Below the pieces are notes generated by a model. The model ran no database searches and was not told where the DNA came from. It saw only the letters and a list, made by a program, of their open reading frames with translations. Below are positions 7,665 to 15,558 of a stretch of 29,217 nt of DNA, in pieces (the first letter of the stretch is position 1; each line of letters begins with the position of its first letter). This DNA is from Desulfobulbaceae bacterium UBA5611. GTDB taxonomy: Bacteria; Desulfobacterota; Desulfobulbia; Desulfobulbales; Desulfocapsaceae. The position numbers and the translations under genes were made by a program. Location of the stretch: contig DIKT01000095.1 in NCBI GenBank assembly GCA_002424635.1, forward strand, positions 11,070 through 40,286, written 5' to 3'.

Positions 7665-8495
7665 ATGGAGTCTGTAATATGTAATTTTTGGGTTGATGAG
7701 GAGCGCTGTATCCAGTGTGGCGAGTGCGCAGCGGAGTGTCCGGCCGGGGTCATTACGATGGATCCCACCCCGCAATTCGATGAGGAGGGCGGTTGTTTCC
7801 GCTGTCAGCATTGTCTGGCCGTCTGCCCGACCGGGGCGGTGTCGATACTCGGCAAAAATCCTGACGACAGTCAATTGTTGGCTGGTGCTTTCCCCACGCC
7901 GGACCAGATGACCGTCTTGATCAAGGGCCGCCGCTCTGTCCGCCGCTATCGCGATGAGGAGGTCGCCGCCTCTCTGATCGATGAGCTCCTGGATACTGCC
8001 GGCCATGCCCCTACCGGGGTCAATGCCCAGGGGGTCTTATTCACCGTGGTCAAAGAACGCGCAGTCATGAAGACCCTGCGTCAGGAGGTGATGGCGCGGC
8101 TCAGCCGGCTGAAGGCAAAGGACGGTTTGCCGGAGGGCTTTATCGGAGACTATATGGGCAGGGCGGTCAAGGGCTGGGAGGAAGAGGGCAGGGATATCAT
8201 CTTCCGGGGCGCCCCCCATCTGCTGCTCACCAGTGCTCCCCAGGCCTCTCCCTGTCCGGCCCAGGACACCCTGATTGCCCTGACGACCTTTCAGCTGCTG
8301 GCCCATGCCCACGGTCTGGGCACCGTCTGGGACGGCATGTTCATGATGGCCCTGGCCCTCTGTCCCGATCTGAGCGCCAGACTAGGCATCCCTGATGGCC
8401 ATCTGCCGGGCTACGCCATGGCCTTTGGCTGGCCGGCCGTCGAATATCACCGCACGGTGCAGCGCGGCCCGGCCCAGGTCAATGTGGTGCGCTGA
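7665..8495 (+). CDS. Ferredoxin-nitroreductase fusion protein
   Basis: The predicted 276-residue protein starts with a dicluster 4Fe-4S ferredoxin domain (residues ~10-60). The two motifs are C-IQ-C-GE-C-AAE-C-P and C-FR-C-QH-C-LAV-C-P. An FMN-dependent nitroreductase-fold domain follows (residues ~80-270), with KGRRSVRRYRDEEV near the FMN phosphate-binding region and HAHGLGTVWDG near the end. Such proteins are common in anaerobes and pass low-potential electrons to a flavin-bound substrate; the physiological substrate is unknown. The start is supported by AAGGAAAAGGAG upstream. The gene stands alone, divergent from the GH15 gene and separated from the downstream icd gene by ~256 bp. Confidence 0.9.
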   Translation: MESVICNFWVDEERCIQCGECAAECPAGVITMDPTPQFDEEGGCFRCQHCLAVCPTGAVSILGKNPDDSQLLAGAFPTPDQMTVLIKGRRSVRRYRDEEVAASLIDELLDTAGHAPTGVNAQGVLFTVVKERAVMKTLRQEVMARLSRLKAKDGLPEGFIGDYMGRAVKGWEEEGRDIIFRGAPHLLLTSAPQASPCPAQDTLIALTTFQLLAHAHGLGTVWDGMFMMALALCPDLSARLGIPDGHLPGYAMAFGWPAVEYHRTVQRGPAQVNVVR

Positions 8496-8631
8496 GGGTG
8501 GCGGGGATAGACGCCGGCCGAGATGATAATTGCAATCCCGGGCGGAATATGCTAATTTCGCACCATCTTGCGCCCTGGCGCAGTGGCCGTCAGCCAAAAG
8601 GCCATCGGCAATTTTCAACAGCTGAACTTGA

Positions 8632-8653
8632 GGCCAGCACATAGCTGCTGGCC
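8632..8653 (+). terminator. Short GC-rich hairpin between nitroreductase and icd
   Basis: GGCCAGCA and TGCTGGCC form a perfect 8-bp stem with a 6-base loop. A T run does not follow directly; TTTT comes about 10 bases later. It may therefore be a weak terminator or only an RNA fold. Confidence 0.3.
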
Positions 8654-8751
8654 GTGAGACGTCGTTTTAAGCCAAGCGGCACCCCGCCAACCTGAACAAT
8701 TCACCAGCTGATATTTACTCTGCAGTCACCTGCAACAACCAAGGAGCCAAC

Positions 8752-10977
8752 ATGGCCACACCACGGATCATCTATACGGCAATCGACGAGGCCCCTGCTC
8801 TGGCGACCTCTTCGTTATTTCCCATCCTCCAGGCCTTCACCAAAGGGACTGGTATTGACCTCACGCAGAGCGATATCTCCCTCGCCGGCCGGATCATCGC
8901 CACCTTTCCCGACTATCTGCGGGTAGAGCAGCGGTGCCCCGATTACCTCACAGAACTGGGCCTGCTTGTCAAACAACCGGACGCCAATATCATCAAGCTG
9001 CCCAATATCAGCGCCTCAGTGCCGCAGTTGCAAGAGGCGATCAAAGAGTTGCAGGCCCAAGGCTATGCCATTCCCGATTATCCCCAAAATCCCCAGACTG
9101 AGACCGAGAAGAGTGTCCAGGCCCGTTATGCCAAGGTCCTGGGCAGTGCCGTCAATCCGGTCCTGCGGGAAGGCAACTCCGATCGGCGGGCGGCGGCCTC
9201 GGTCAAAAAGTTCGGGCAGAAGAATCCCCACCGCTTGATGAAACCCTGGCCGGCAGTTTGTAAATCACGGGTTGCTTATATGACAGCAGGCGATTTCTAC
9301 GGCAGCGAAAAATCAAGCACTATCGAGCAGGCCGGTGATGCCCGTCTGGAGTTTATCGCCGAGGACGGTACAACCACTATTCTCAAGGCTAAGCTGCCAC
9401 TGCTGGCCGGCGAGGTGGTCGACTCAGCGGTGATGAACGTTCGCGCCCTCCGCGCCTTTTATAGCGAGCAGATCGCCGCGGCCGGTAAGGAAGATGTCCT
9501 GCTGTCCCTGCACCTCAAAGCCACCATGATGAAGGTCTCCGACCCGGTCATGTTCGGCCATTGTGTAACCGTCTTCTATCAGGAGGTCTTCACCCGCCAC
9601 GCCGCCGTCATCCAGGAGCTGGGCGTTAATGTCAACAACGGCCTGGGCGATCTGCTGGCCAAAATCAAGGTCCTGCCCGAGGCCCAGCGCACTGCCATTG
9701 AGACCGACATCGAGGCGGTCTACCGGAAGAACTGTAAACTGGCCATGGTTGATTCCAGCAAGGGCATCACCAATCTTCATGTGCCCAATGATGTGATCAT
9801 TGATGCCTCGATGCCGGTGGTTATCCGGGACGGCGGTCGCATGTGGGGACCGGACGATCAGCTCCATGATACCATCGCCATGATTCCTGACCGCTGCTAT
9901 GCCGGTATTTATCAGACGGTAATTGATGACTGCAACAAAAACGGGGCCTTTGATCCGGCCACCATGGGCAGTGTCGACAATGTCGGCTTGATGGCGCAGA
10001 AGGCCGAGGAATATGGCTCGCATGACAAGACCTTTATCGCTCCGGCCGCCGGTACTATCCTGTTGGTGGACAGCACCGGCACCAGCCTGCTGGCTCAGGC
10101 CGTAGAGACAGGCGATATCTTCCGGGCCTGTCAGACCAAGGATGCCCCGATTCAGGACTGGGTCAAACTGGCGGTCACCCGGGCGCGAGCCACCGGTGCC
10201 CCGGCCATCTTCTGGCTCGATGATAAGCGGGGCCATGACAACGAGCTTATTGCCAAAGTGACGACTTACCTGCCCAACCATGACACCAGCGGCTTGGATA
10301 TCCGGATCATGGATCCTGTTGAGGCTATGCGCTTCTCCCTGGAGCGGATCAGAAAGGGGGAGCGTACGATCTCAGTGACCGGCAATGTGCTGCGCGATTA
10401 CCTCACCGATCTCTTTCCGATCCTGGAGTTGGGCACCAGCGCCAAGATGCTCTCGATTGTCCCGCTGATGAACGGCGGCGGCATGTTTGAGACCGGGGCC
10501 GGCGGCTCCGCTCCGAAACATGTGCAGCAGTTTCTCAAAGAAGGACATCTGCGCTGGGATTCCCTCGGGGAATTCTGCGCCCTGGTGCCCTCTTTTGAGC
10601 ATATCGCCGCCACCTTTCAGCACCGGACAGCTGGTCTCTTGGCCAGGACACTTGATCAGGCTATCGGCCGCCATCTGGAGAACAGGCGTTCGCCGTCCCG
10701 TAAGCTAAGCGAGCTGGACACCCGCGGCAGTCATTTTTATCTGGCCCTCTACTGGGCGCAATGTCTGGCTGAACAAAGCGAGGATGCCGGCCTGCAGGCC
10801 CGCTTCAGCCGGATGGCTGCGGAGCTGATGGCTAATGAAGACAAGATCGTGAGCGAACTGGCCCAGGCCCAGGGCCAACCCGTGGACATCGGCGGCTACT
10901 ACCATCCGGATCATGCCAAGCTGACCCGGGCCATGCGCCCCAGTGCCACCTTCAATGCGATCATCGATGCTATGTAG
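8752..10977 (+). CDS. icd: Monomeric NADP-dependent isocitrate dehydrogenase
   Basis: The 741-residue product matches the length of the large monomeric IDH family, which oxidatively decarboxylates isocitrate to 2-oxoglutarate with NADP+ as a single polypeptide. The N-terminus (IIYTAIDEAPALATSSLFPI) and internal blocks such as DGTTTILKAKLPLLAGEVVD, SLHLKATMMKVSDPVMFGH and MWGPDDQLHDTIAMIPDRCY are typical of that family. They are unlike the short dimeric IDH. The start has AAGGAG at good spacing. The gene is monocistronic: a long leader lies upstream and a strong hairpin downstream. Producing 2-oxoglutarate, it also feeds the signal read by the P-II and NifI proteins encoded nearby; that functional link is an inference. 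Confidence 0.95.
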   Translation: MATPRIIYTAIDEAPALATSSLFPILQAFTKGTGIDLTQSDISLAGRIIATFPDYLRVEQRCPDYLTELGLLVKQPDANIIKLPNISASVPQLQEAIKELQAQGYAIPDYPQNPQTETEKSVQARYAKVLGSAVNPVLREGNSDRRAAASVKKFGQKNPHRLMKPWPAVCKSRVAYMTAGDFYGSEKSSTIEQAGDARLEFIAEDGTTTILKAKLPLLAGEVVDSAVMNVRALRAFYSEQIAAAGKEDVLLSLHLKATMMKVSDPVMFGHCVTVFYQEVFTRHAAVIQELGVNVNNGLGDLLAKIKVLPEAQRTAIETDIEAVYRKNCKLAMVDSSKGITNLHVPNDVIIDASMPVVIRDGGRMWGPDDQLHDTIAMIPDRCYAGIYQTVIDDCNKNGAFDPATMGSVDNVGLMAQKAEEYGSHDKTFIAPAAGTILLVDSTGTSLLAQAVETGDIFRACQTKDAPIQDWVKLAVTRARATGAPAIFWLDDKRGHDNELIAKVTTYLPNHDTSGLDIRIMDPVEAMRFSLERIRKGERTISVTGNVLRDYLTDLFPILELGTSAKMLSIVPLMNGGGMFETGAGGSAPKHVQQFLKEGHLRWDSLGEFCALVPSFEHIAATFQHRTAGLLARTLDQAIGRHLENRRSPSRKLSELDTRGSHFYLALYWAQCLAEQSEDAGLQARFSRMAAELMANEDKIVSELAQAQGQPVDIGGYYHPDHAKLTRAMRPSATFNAIIDAM

Positions 10978-11024
10978 CCCGGCAACCGACAACCAGGGAG
11001 AATCTTCCTGAATCCGAAAGCAAA

Positions 11025-11057
11025 CAAGGCCCGCCATGACTTATATGGCGGGCCTTG
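11025..11057 (+). terminator. Strong hairpin terminator between icd and amtB
   Basis: CAAGGCCCGCCAT (11025-11037) pairs perfectly over 13 bp with ATGGCGGGCCTTG (11045-11057) across a 7-base loop. icd (+) and amtB (-) converge here. The T tract on either side is poor, so it may act in both directions as a stem-dependent terminator. Confidence 0.7.
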
Positions 11058-11190
11058 TTGCTTGGATCTATAGATGATGGCCAATTGTTGTTGAGTGGAC
11101 ATCAAAGAATAAACGTTTGTCTGATCCTTATAAATTTTGGCCGGATTGTCTGGAGTGACAAAGTCTTCCGGGTCGATATCTATAACTGGA

Positions 11191-12519
11191 TCAGGCCTGT
11201 TTGGAGCCCATCTGGAAGTCGAAATAGGCATGACCGCCATGCTCGGTAATATCCAGACCCTCAAGTTCCTCTTCTTCGGAGACCCGCAGGCCGATAGTGG
11301 CCTTCAGAATTTTAAACAGGATATAACAGCAGCCGAACGACCAGATAAAGGCGGAGCCGATACCAAGGAGCTGAACGCCGATAAGCTTGACGGTAACGCC
11401 GTCAATGTTGAAGAGGGCAGCGGCCAAGGTTCCCCAGGCGCCATTCACACCATGGACCGAGATGGCTCCGACTGGATCGTCGATACCTATCCGGTCAAAG
11501 AACAAGACTGAGAATACCACTATTATGCCGGCAATGGCCCCGATGATGATAGAGCTGGTCGGTGAGACATTGGCGCAACCGGCGGTAATGCCGACCAGAC
11601 CGGCCAGGGCACCGTTCAGACTCATGCCGATCTCCGGTTTTTTGAAGATGAGCCAGGAGGTCAGCATCGCGGTAACGCATCCGGCTGCGGCTGCCAGACT
11701 GGTATTGACAAAGATCATAGCGATACTGGTATTGCCGGCCGTGGTTGAGCCTGCATTAAAGCCGAACCAGCCCAGCCACAGGATAAAGACGCCGAGGGCG
11801 GCCAGAGGGATATTATGGCCGGGGATGGCCTTGGTCTTGCCACTCTTAGTGTATTTACCTATACGAGGCCCGATGACCAGGGCCCCGGCCAGTGCCGCCC
11901 AGCCCCCGATGGAATGGACGACTGTGGAACCGGCAAAATCGATAAATCCCAGTTTCTCCAGCCAACCCCCGCCATGGAAGAGGCCTCCCCAGGCCCAACT
12001 GCCGAATATCGGGTAGACGACGGCGGAAATGACCGCGCTGTAAATAATATAGGTCACGAACTTGGTCCGCTCGGCCATGGCTCCGGAAACGATAGTGGCT
12101 GCCGTGGCGGCGAACACCACCTGAAACATCCAGAAGGCCAGGATCCAGGGGTCGCCGCCCACTTTGAAATCACTCAGGAAAAAGCCGTCGGTGCCGAACC
12201 AGCCGGTAGTGGTGGTGCCAAACATCAGACCAAAGCCGATGGCCCAGAAGGCGAGGGAGCCAACGGAGAAATCCATCAGGTTTTTCATCATGATGTTGAT
12301 CGCGTTCTTGGCCCGGGTAAAGCCGGACTCAACGCAGGCAAAGCCGGCCTGCATGAAAAAGACCAGGGCGGCGCATATCAGGGTCCAGATATAATCCAGA
12401 TTGGTCTGTACTCCTTTAATGGCCTCCGCATTTGTCATAATTGTCGGTACCGACTCCTCGCTCGCCCAGCAGAGAGTGGGCACAGCCAACAGGGTCAGAA
12501 ATAATATTGTTTTTATCAT
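11191..12519 (-). CDS. amtB: Ammonium transporter Amt
   Basis: The 442-residue integral membrane protein has a cleavable N-terminal signal (LLAVPTLCWA) followed by about 11 hydrophobic helices, the normal Amt layout. Recognisable blocks are LICAALVFFMQAGFACVESG, AKNAINIMMKNLMDF, GSTVVHSIGGWAALAGA (first pore histidine region) and ISVHGVNGAWGTLAAALF (second pore histidine region). The cytoplasmic C-terminal tail (GLRVSEEEELEGLDITEHGG) is the segment that contacts P-II. It imports ammonium and lies 81 bp downstream of glnK on the minus strand, the standard glnK-amtB pairing in which GlnK blocks the channel when nitrogen is plentiful. Confidence 0.96.
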   Translation of the reverse strand: MIKTILFLTLLAVPTLCWASEESVPTIMTNAEAIKGVQTNLDYIWTLICAALVFFMQAGFACVESGFTRAKNAINIMMKNLMDFSVGSLAFWAIGFGLMFGTTTTGWFGTDGFFLSDFKVGGDPWILAFWMFQVVFAATAATIVSGAMAERTKFVTYIIYSAVISAVVYPIFGSWAWGGLFHGGGWLEKLGFIDFAGSTVVHSIGGWAALAGALVIGPRIGKYTKSGKTKAIPGHNIPLAALGVFILWLGWFGFNAGSTTAGNTSIAMIFVNTSLAAAAGCVTAMLTSWLIFKKPEIGMSLNGALAGLVGITAGCANVSPTSSIIIGAIAGIIVVFSVLFFDRIGIDDPVGAISVHGVNGAWGTLAAALFNIDGVTVKLIGVQLLGIGSAFIWSFGCCYILFKILKATIGLRVSEEEELEGLDITEHGGHAYFDFQMGSKQA

Positions 12520-12600
12520 AATAATACCTTTATCAAGAAAATTGTTAGCGAAGTAGTTGAACTTCCAAACTATTGTTTGTCTTGAAGCTGTCTCTTTCGT

Positions 12601-12939
12601 TTAGATGGCTTCCTTGCCCTTTTCTCCGGTTCTAATGCGGTAAACCCCCTCAACGGGCAGAACAAAAATCTTGCCGTCGCCGATCTTACCGGTACGGACG
12701 GTGGTCATGATAGCGGACACCACCTCTTCCACCCGGTTTGCCTCCACCACAATCTCCAACTTGATCTTAGGAACAAAATCAACCACATACTCAGCACCCC
12801 GGTAAATTTCCGTGTGGCCTTTTTGTCGGCCAAAGCCCTTCACCTCACTCATGGTCAGCCCCATAACCCCGAGGTTGGTTAAAACCTCTTTTAATTCATC
12901 AAGTTTGAACGGCTTAATGATTGCTTCAATTTTTTTCAT
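12601..12939 (-). CDS. glnK: P-II nitrogen regulatory protein GlnK/GlnB
   Basis: The 112-residue product is the standard P-II length. The N-terminus MKKIEAIIKPFKLDELKEVL and the T-loop HTEIYRGAEYVVDFVPK are canonical. Tyr51, the uridylylation site, is present. The C-terminal GKIGDGKIFVLPVE and YRIRTGE blocks form the nucleotide and 2-oxoglutarate binding region. It senses ATP/ADP and 2-oxoglutarate and, from its place ahead of amtB, probably gates the transporter. A sigma-54-like promoter lies about 110 bp upstream on the same strand. It differs clearly from the two divergent nif-type P-II proteins encoded further right. Confidence 0.96.
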   Translation of the reverse strand: MKKIEAIIKPFKLDELKEVLTNLGVMGLTMSEVKGFGRQKGHTEIYRGAEYVVDFVPKIKLEIVVEANRVEEVVSAIMTTVRTGKIGDGKIFVLPVEGVYRIRTGEKGKEAI

Positions 12940-13045
12940 ACTCTTCTCCCCATTGGTTACAGCTGCTGTTCTGATCCAGCCTGCATGTGATCAGAACAAC
13001 AGCCAATCAAAAAATAACAGGCCCAAGATCCGTCAATTATCAATC

Positions 13046-13061
13046 AGCATTAATTGTGCCA
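13046..13061 (-). promoter_or_regulatory. Sigma-54-like -24/-12 promoter of glnK-amtB
   Basis: On the minus strand the sequence reads TGGCAC-AATTAA-TGCT, placing GG and GC 12 bp apart as sigma-54 requires. It lies ~107-122 bp upstream of the glnK start, fitting NtrC-type nitrogen control. No enhancer site was assigned. Confidence 0.6.
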
Positions 13062-13157
13062 AAAACGAATCTACCTGGAGCCTATTTAAATAGTGATTAA
13101 TAACAAGTTGTTAGATGATTAGCGGTGACCTTATGTCGAGGAGTCCTTTTGTGCTGG

Positions 13158-13295
13158 CTATGTCTTTTCAAAGATGAGTTCGATCTGACATCTTGCCTGG
13201 CAACCGTCGCCATTGCCTTCGAGGTTGGTGGTTTGAGGGCGATTACCTGGTTCAGCTTCTTCATGATCATCTGCTTTTTGCATACGGTCAGCCAT
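13158..13295 (-). CDS. Possible small hydrophilic protein (45 aa)
   Basis: In the 618-bp gap between glnK and nifH, an ATG at 13295 opens a 45-codon minus-strand frame: acidic and polar, with a CQARCQIELIFEKT end. An AGGG sits only a few bases upstream, closer than ideal. No family is recognised. The glnK promoter candidate lies downstream of it. It could be chance, and nothing else convincing is coded in this gap. Confidence 0.25.
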   Translation of the reverse strand: MADRMQKADDHEEAEPGNRPQTTNLEGNGDGCQARCQIELIFEKT

Positions 13296-13327
13296 TGCCC
13301 TACCAAATTGTAAGTTCGCTCTCAAAT

Positions 13328-13343
13328 TGTCAACTTGTGAACA
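13328..13343 (+). promoter_or_regulatory. NifA-type upstream activator site
   Basis: TGT-CAACTTGTGA-ACA fits TGT-N10-ACA exactly and lies about 90-105 bp upstream of the sigma-54-like nifH promoter, the usual distance. No other exact match was seen in the gap. That NifA itself is the activator is an inference from the site. Confidence 0.5.
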
Positions 13344-13432
13344 AAATGGATAGCTAAGATTTTTTCCCTATGCCAAGGGCTGATTGCACTGAAAATCTTT
13401 ACCAGTAAGGAAAGAAGAAATTTTTATCTTTA

Positions 13433-13448
13433 TGGCACAGCCTTTGTA
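13433..13448 (+). promoter_or_regulatory. Sigma-54-like promoter of the nif operon
   Basis: TGGCAC-AGCCT-TTGTA has the correct 12-bp phasing. The -24 element is consensus; the -12 element has GT where GC is expected. It is 110 bp upstream of the nifH ATG and downstream of a TGT-N10-ACA site. Confidence 0.55.
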
Positions 13449-13557
13449 ATAGTCATGGCAAGACAAGCTACGGTCTGTCGGCGGGGCAGAACGTTTTGAG
13501 GACATTTTGTTCTTTACAAGTTGGTAGCAGGTAAACCCAATCACAGGAGATGCAGGC

Positions 13558-14391
13558 ATGAAAAAGATGAGAAAAGTGGCAATTTACGGAAAAGGTGGAA
13601 TCGGCAAATCAACTACGACCCAGAACACGGTGGCCGGATTGGCGCAGATGGGTAAAAAAATCATGGTCGTCGGCTGTGATCCCAAGGCCGACTCCACCCG
13701 TCTGCTGCTGGGGGGACTGGCCCAGAAATCGGTGCTCGACAGTCTGCGCGAGGAAGGCGAGGACGTGTTGCTCGAGAACATCCGCAAAAAGGGATATGGC
13801 GATACCTGGTGCGTTGAATCAGGCGGCCCGGAGCCCGGCGTAGGCTGTGCCGGCCGCGGTATCATCACCTCCATCAATATGCTGGAATCCCTCGGGGCCT
13901 ATGAAGAGAGTGAGGCGCTTGACTATGCCTTTTATGATGTCCTGGGCGACGTGGTTTGCGGCGGTTTTGCCATGCCTATTCGTGACGGCAAGGCCGAAGA
14001 GATCTACATCGTCTGTTCCGGTGAGATGATGGCCATGTATGCAGCCAATAATATCTGTAAGGGGATCATGAAGTTCGCCCAATCCGGTTCCGTCCGTCTT
14101 GGTGGGCTGATCTGTAACTCCAGGGCGGTGGATAACGAAAAGGAGATGATCGAGGAGCTGGCCAAGAAGCTCGGTACCCAGATGATCTATTTTGTGCCTC
14201 GGGATAATGATGTCCAGCGGGCGGAGATCAACCGCAAGACCGTGATTGAATGGAACCCCGAAGTGCCGCAGGCCGATCATTATCGGGGCCTGGCCAGGGC
14301 TATTGACGAGAATAGCAATTTTGTGATTCCTAAACCGCTGGAGATGGAAGAGCTGGAAAAACTGCTCATGGACTTCGGGCTTATGAATTGA
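13558..14391 (+). CDS. nifH: Nitrogenase iron protein NifH
   Basis: The 277-residue product is dinitrogenase reductase, the homodimeric ATPase that delivers electrons to NifDK. The P-loop GKGGIGKST spans residues 11-19. The [4Fe-4S] ligands are Cys97 (GVGCAGRG) and Cys134 (DVLGDVVCGGF). Arg100, the residue ADP-ribosylated in some bacteria, is present. The switch region VVGCDPKADSTRLLLGG is intact. An AGGAG ribosome site precedes the ATG. It is first in the operon nifH-nifI1-nifI2-nifD-nifK and is followed by a structured 262-bp spacer rather than directly by nifD, as in the NifI-containing clusters of anaerobes and methanogens. Confidence 0.98.
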   Translation: MKKMRKVAIYGKGGIGKSTTTQNTVAGLAQMGKKIMVVGCDPKADSTRLLLGGLAQKSVLDSLREEGEDVLLENIRKKGYGDTWCVESGGPEPGVGCAGRGIITSINMLESLGAYEESEALDYAFYDVLGDVVCGGFAMPIRDGKAEEIYIVCSGEMMAMYAANNICKGIMKFAQSGSVRLGGLICNSRAVDNEKEMIEELAKKLGTQMIYFVPRDNDVQRAEINRKTVIEWNPEVPQADHYRGLARAIDENSNFVIPKPLEMEELEKLLMDFGLMN

Positions 14392-14420
14392 TTGTCGGTT
14401 AGCGACTGGAGCTATGTTAT

Positions 14421-14599
14421 CGGCACGGCGCCACTGCTGGAAACAGCCGGTACGGATTGGCTGTTTCCAGGCAGCGGCATAAGGTGCCGTAAACTCAGCA
14501 GGCTTGAAACGGCACGGCGCCACACTTGAAAACAGCCGGTATGGATTGGCTGTTTTCAGGGAGCGGCATAAGGTGCCGTAAACTCAGCAGGCTTGAAAA
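14421..14599 (+). repeat. Two 89-bp tandem repeats, each with a hairpin, between nifH and nifI1
   Basis: Copy A starts at 14421 and copy B at 14510, both opening with CGGCACGGCGCCAC and ending with AAACTCAGCAGGCTTGAAA. Each holds an inverted repeat around a 10-base loop: CTGGAAACAGCC/GGCTGTTTCCAG in A (14437-14470) and TGAAAACAGCC/GGCTGTTTTCA in B (14527-14558). The G-C pair 14440/14467 in A is an A-T pair 14529/14556 in B, a compensatory double change. The outer C-G pair 14437/14470 becomes a T-G wobble (14526/14559). This indicates selection on the folded form. Confidence 0.85.
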
Positions 14600-14626
14600 G
14601 CCTTTGCCTGCTGAGTAACGGCACCT
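14571..14626 (+). other. Long hairpin just upstream of nifI1
   Basis: AGGTGCCGT and ACTCAGCAGGC pair with GCCTGCTGAGT and ACGGCACCT across a 13-base loop. This gives 9 and 11 bp separated by a small internal bulge. No T run follows (AAAATATAAAAA instead), so it is unlikely to be a simple terminator. It lies 27 bp before the nifI1 ATG. A role in mRNA processing or in protecting the nifH message from 3' decay is an inference. Confidence 0.75.
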
Positions 14627-14653
14627 AAAATATAAAAACAAGGAGAAAAGAAT

Positions 14654-15010
14654 ATGTTGACCATGATCAGAGCCATTGTCAGACCGGAGAAAGCGGACAA
14701 GATCCTTGCCGCCCTTATGGATGCCGGATTTCCCTCGGTCACCAAGTACGCGGTGGCCGGCCGCGGCAAGCAGCGCGGTATAAAAATCGGCGATGTCACC
14801 TATGACGAAATTCCCAAGGTCATGCTCATGAGCGTGATCAATGCCGCAGATAAGGATTTTGTTCTCGATACCATCATGAAAACGGCCAAGTCCGGGACCA
14901 AAGGAGCCTTTGGCGATGGCAAGATCTTCGTCAGTGAGGTCGAGGAGGCCTACACCATCAGTTCCGGGGTCAAGGAGACGGATTTTGAATCTGAAAGGGG
15001 GCCGGCATGA
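14654..15010 (+). CDS. nifI1: Nitrogenase-associated P-II protein NifI1
   Basis: A 118-residue P-II family protein of the nif-specific type. NifI1 acts with NifI2 to switch nitrogenase activity off when ammonium rises, in response to 2-oxoglutarate, by binding NifDK; this mechanism is established in methanogens. The N-terminus (MIRAIVRPEKADKILAALMD) and the TKYAVAGRGKQRGIKIGDV stretch are typical. The T-loop (VTYDEIPK) differs from GlnK and lacks the canonical uridylylated Tyr context. Its stop overlaps the nifI2 ATG by four bases (ATGA), which implies translational coupling. AAGGAG is placed 8 bases before the ATG. Confidence 0.95.
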   Translation: MLTMIRAIVRPEKADKILAALMDAGFPSVTKYAVAGRGKQRGIKIGDVTYDEIPKVMLMSVINAADKDFVLDTIMKTAKSGTKGAFGDGKIFVSEVEEAYTISSGVKETDFESERGPA

Positions 15011-15381
15011 AAGAGGTGATTGCAATAGTGCGCATCAACATGATGAATCAGACCAAGCAGGCCCTGACTGATGCCGGCATAGACGCTTTTTTTGCCCATG
15101 AGGCCCATGGCCGTGGCAAGGGCTTTGTCAATATGCATGTCCTGGAGGGAGCGAATCAGGGCTATGAGGAAGCAGCATCTCTCCTTGGTGAGAAGGGCAA
15201 GCTCTATGCCAAACGGATGGTGACGGTGGTGGTGAAAGATGAGCTGGTCGGTGATGTGGTAGAGGCGATCATCAAGACCAATCAGACCGGCAAACCAGGT
15301 GACGGCAAGATCTTTGTCCTGCCCTTGTCGGATGCGATCCGGGTTCGTACCGGAGAGACGGGTCTGAAGTCCATCGTTTAA
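15007..15381 (+). CDS. nifI2: Nitrogenase-associated P-II protein NifI2
   Basis: A 124-residue P-II protein, the partner of NifI1. It begins MKEVIAIVRINMMNQTKQAL, has the elongated T-loop with FFAHEAHGRGKGFVNMHVLE, and ends with the conserved nucleotide-binding blocks KPGDGKIFVLPLSDAIRVRT. NifI1 and NifI2 form a mixed oligomer that inhibits dinitrogenase when 2-oxoglutarate is low. The position between nifH and nifD is the standard one. Its start codon overlaps the nifI1 stop. Confidence 0.95.
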   Translation: MKEVIAIVRINMMNQTKQALTDAGIDAFFAHEAHGRGKGFVNMHVLEGANQGYEEAASLLGEKGKLYAKRMVTVVVKDELVGDVVEAIIKTNQTGKPGDGKIFVLPLSDAIRVRTGETGLKSIV

Positions 15382-15437
15382 TTCCAGTTCGCATTCAAGC
15401 CGATACCTTCGTCGACTGCGCTACGCGGCTCCTCACC

Positions 15438-15451
15438 GTACGAGCTCGTAC
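15438..15451. repeat. Perfect 14-bp palindrome in the nifI2-nifD spacer
   Basis: GTACGAGCTCGTAC is self-complementary. It sits in a 177-bp spacer with an unusual, CTC-rich composition (about 15400-15490) unlike the neighbouring genes. It could be a protein binding site or a small cruciform; no function is evident. Confidence 0.5.
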
Positions 15452-15558
15452 TGCCTCGTCTCCGCTCACTTGTCTTCTCGGTCTCGACTCGAATACTTGC
15501 TGGAGTATCATATTGGTTACAAAAAGGAATAACACGATCAATAAGGAGTAGGGGAAAA

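Noticed and set aside
13125..13313. A 62-codon plus-strand hydrophobic frame upstream of nifH
   Set aside because: No ribosome site and no family. Its start lies in plain intergenic sequence upstream of the nif activator site.
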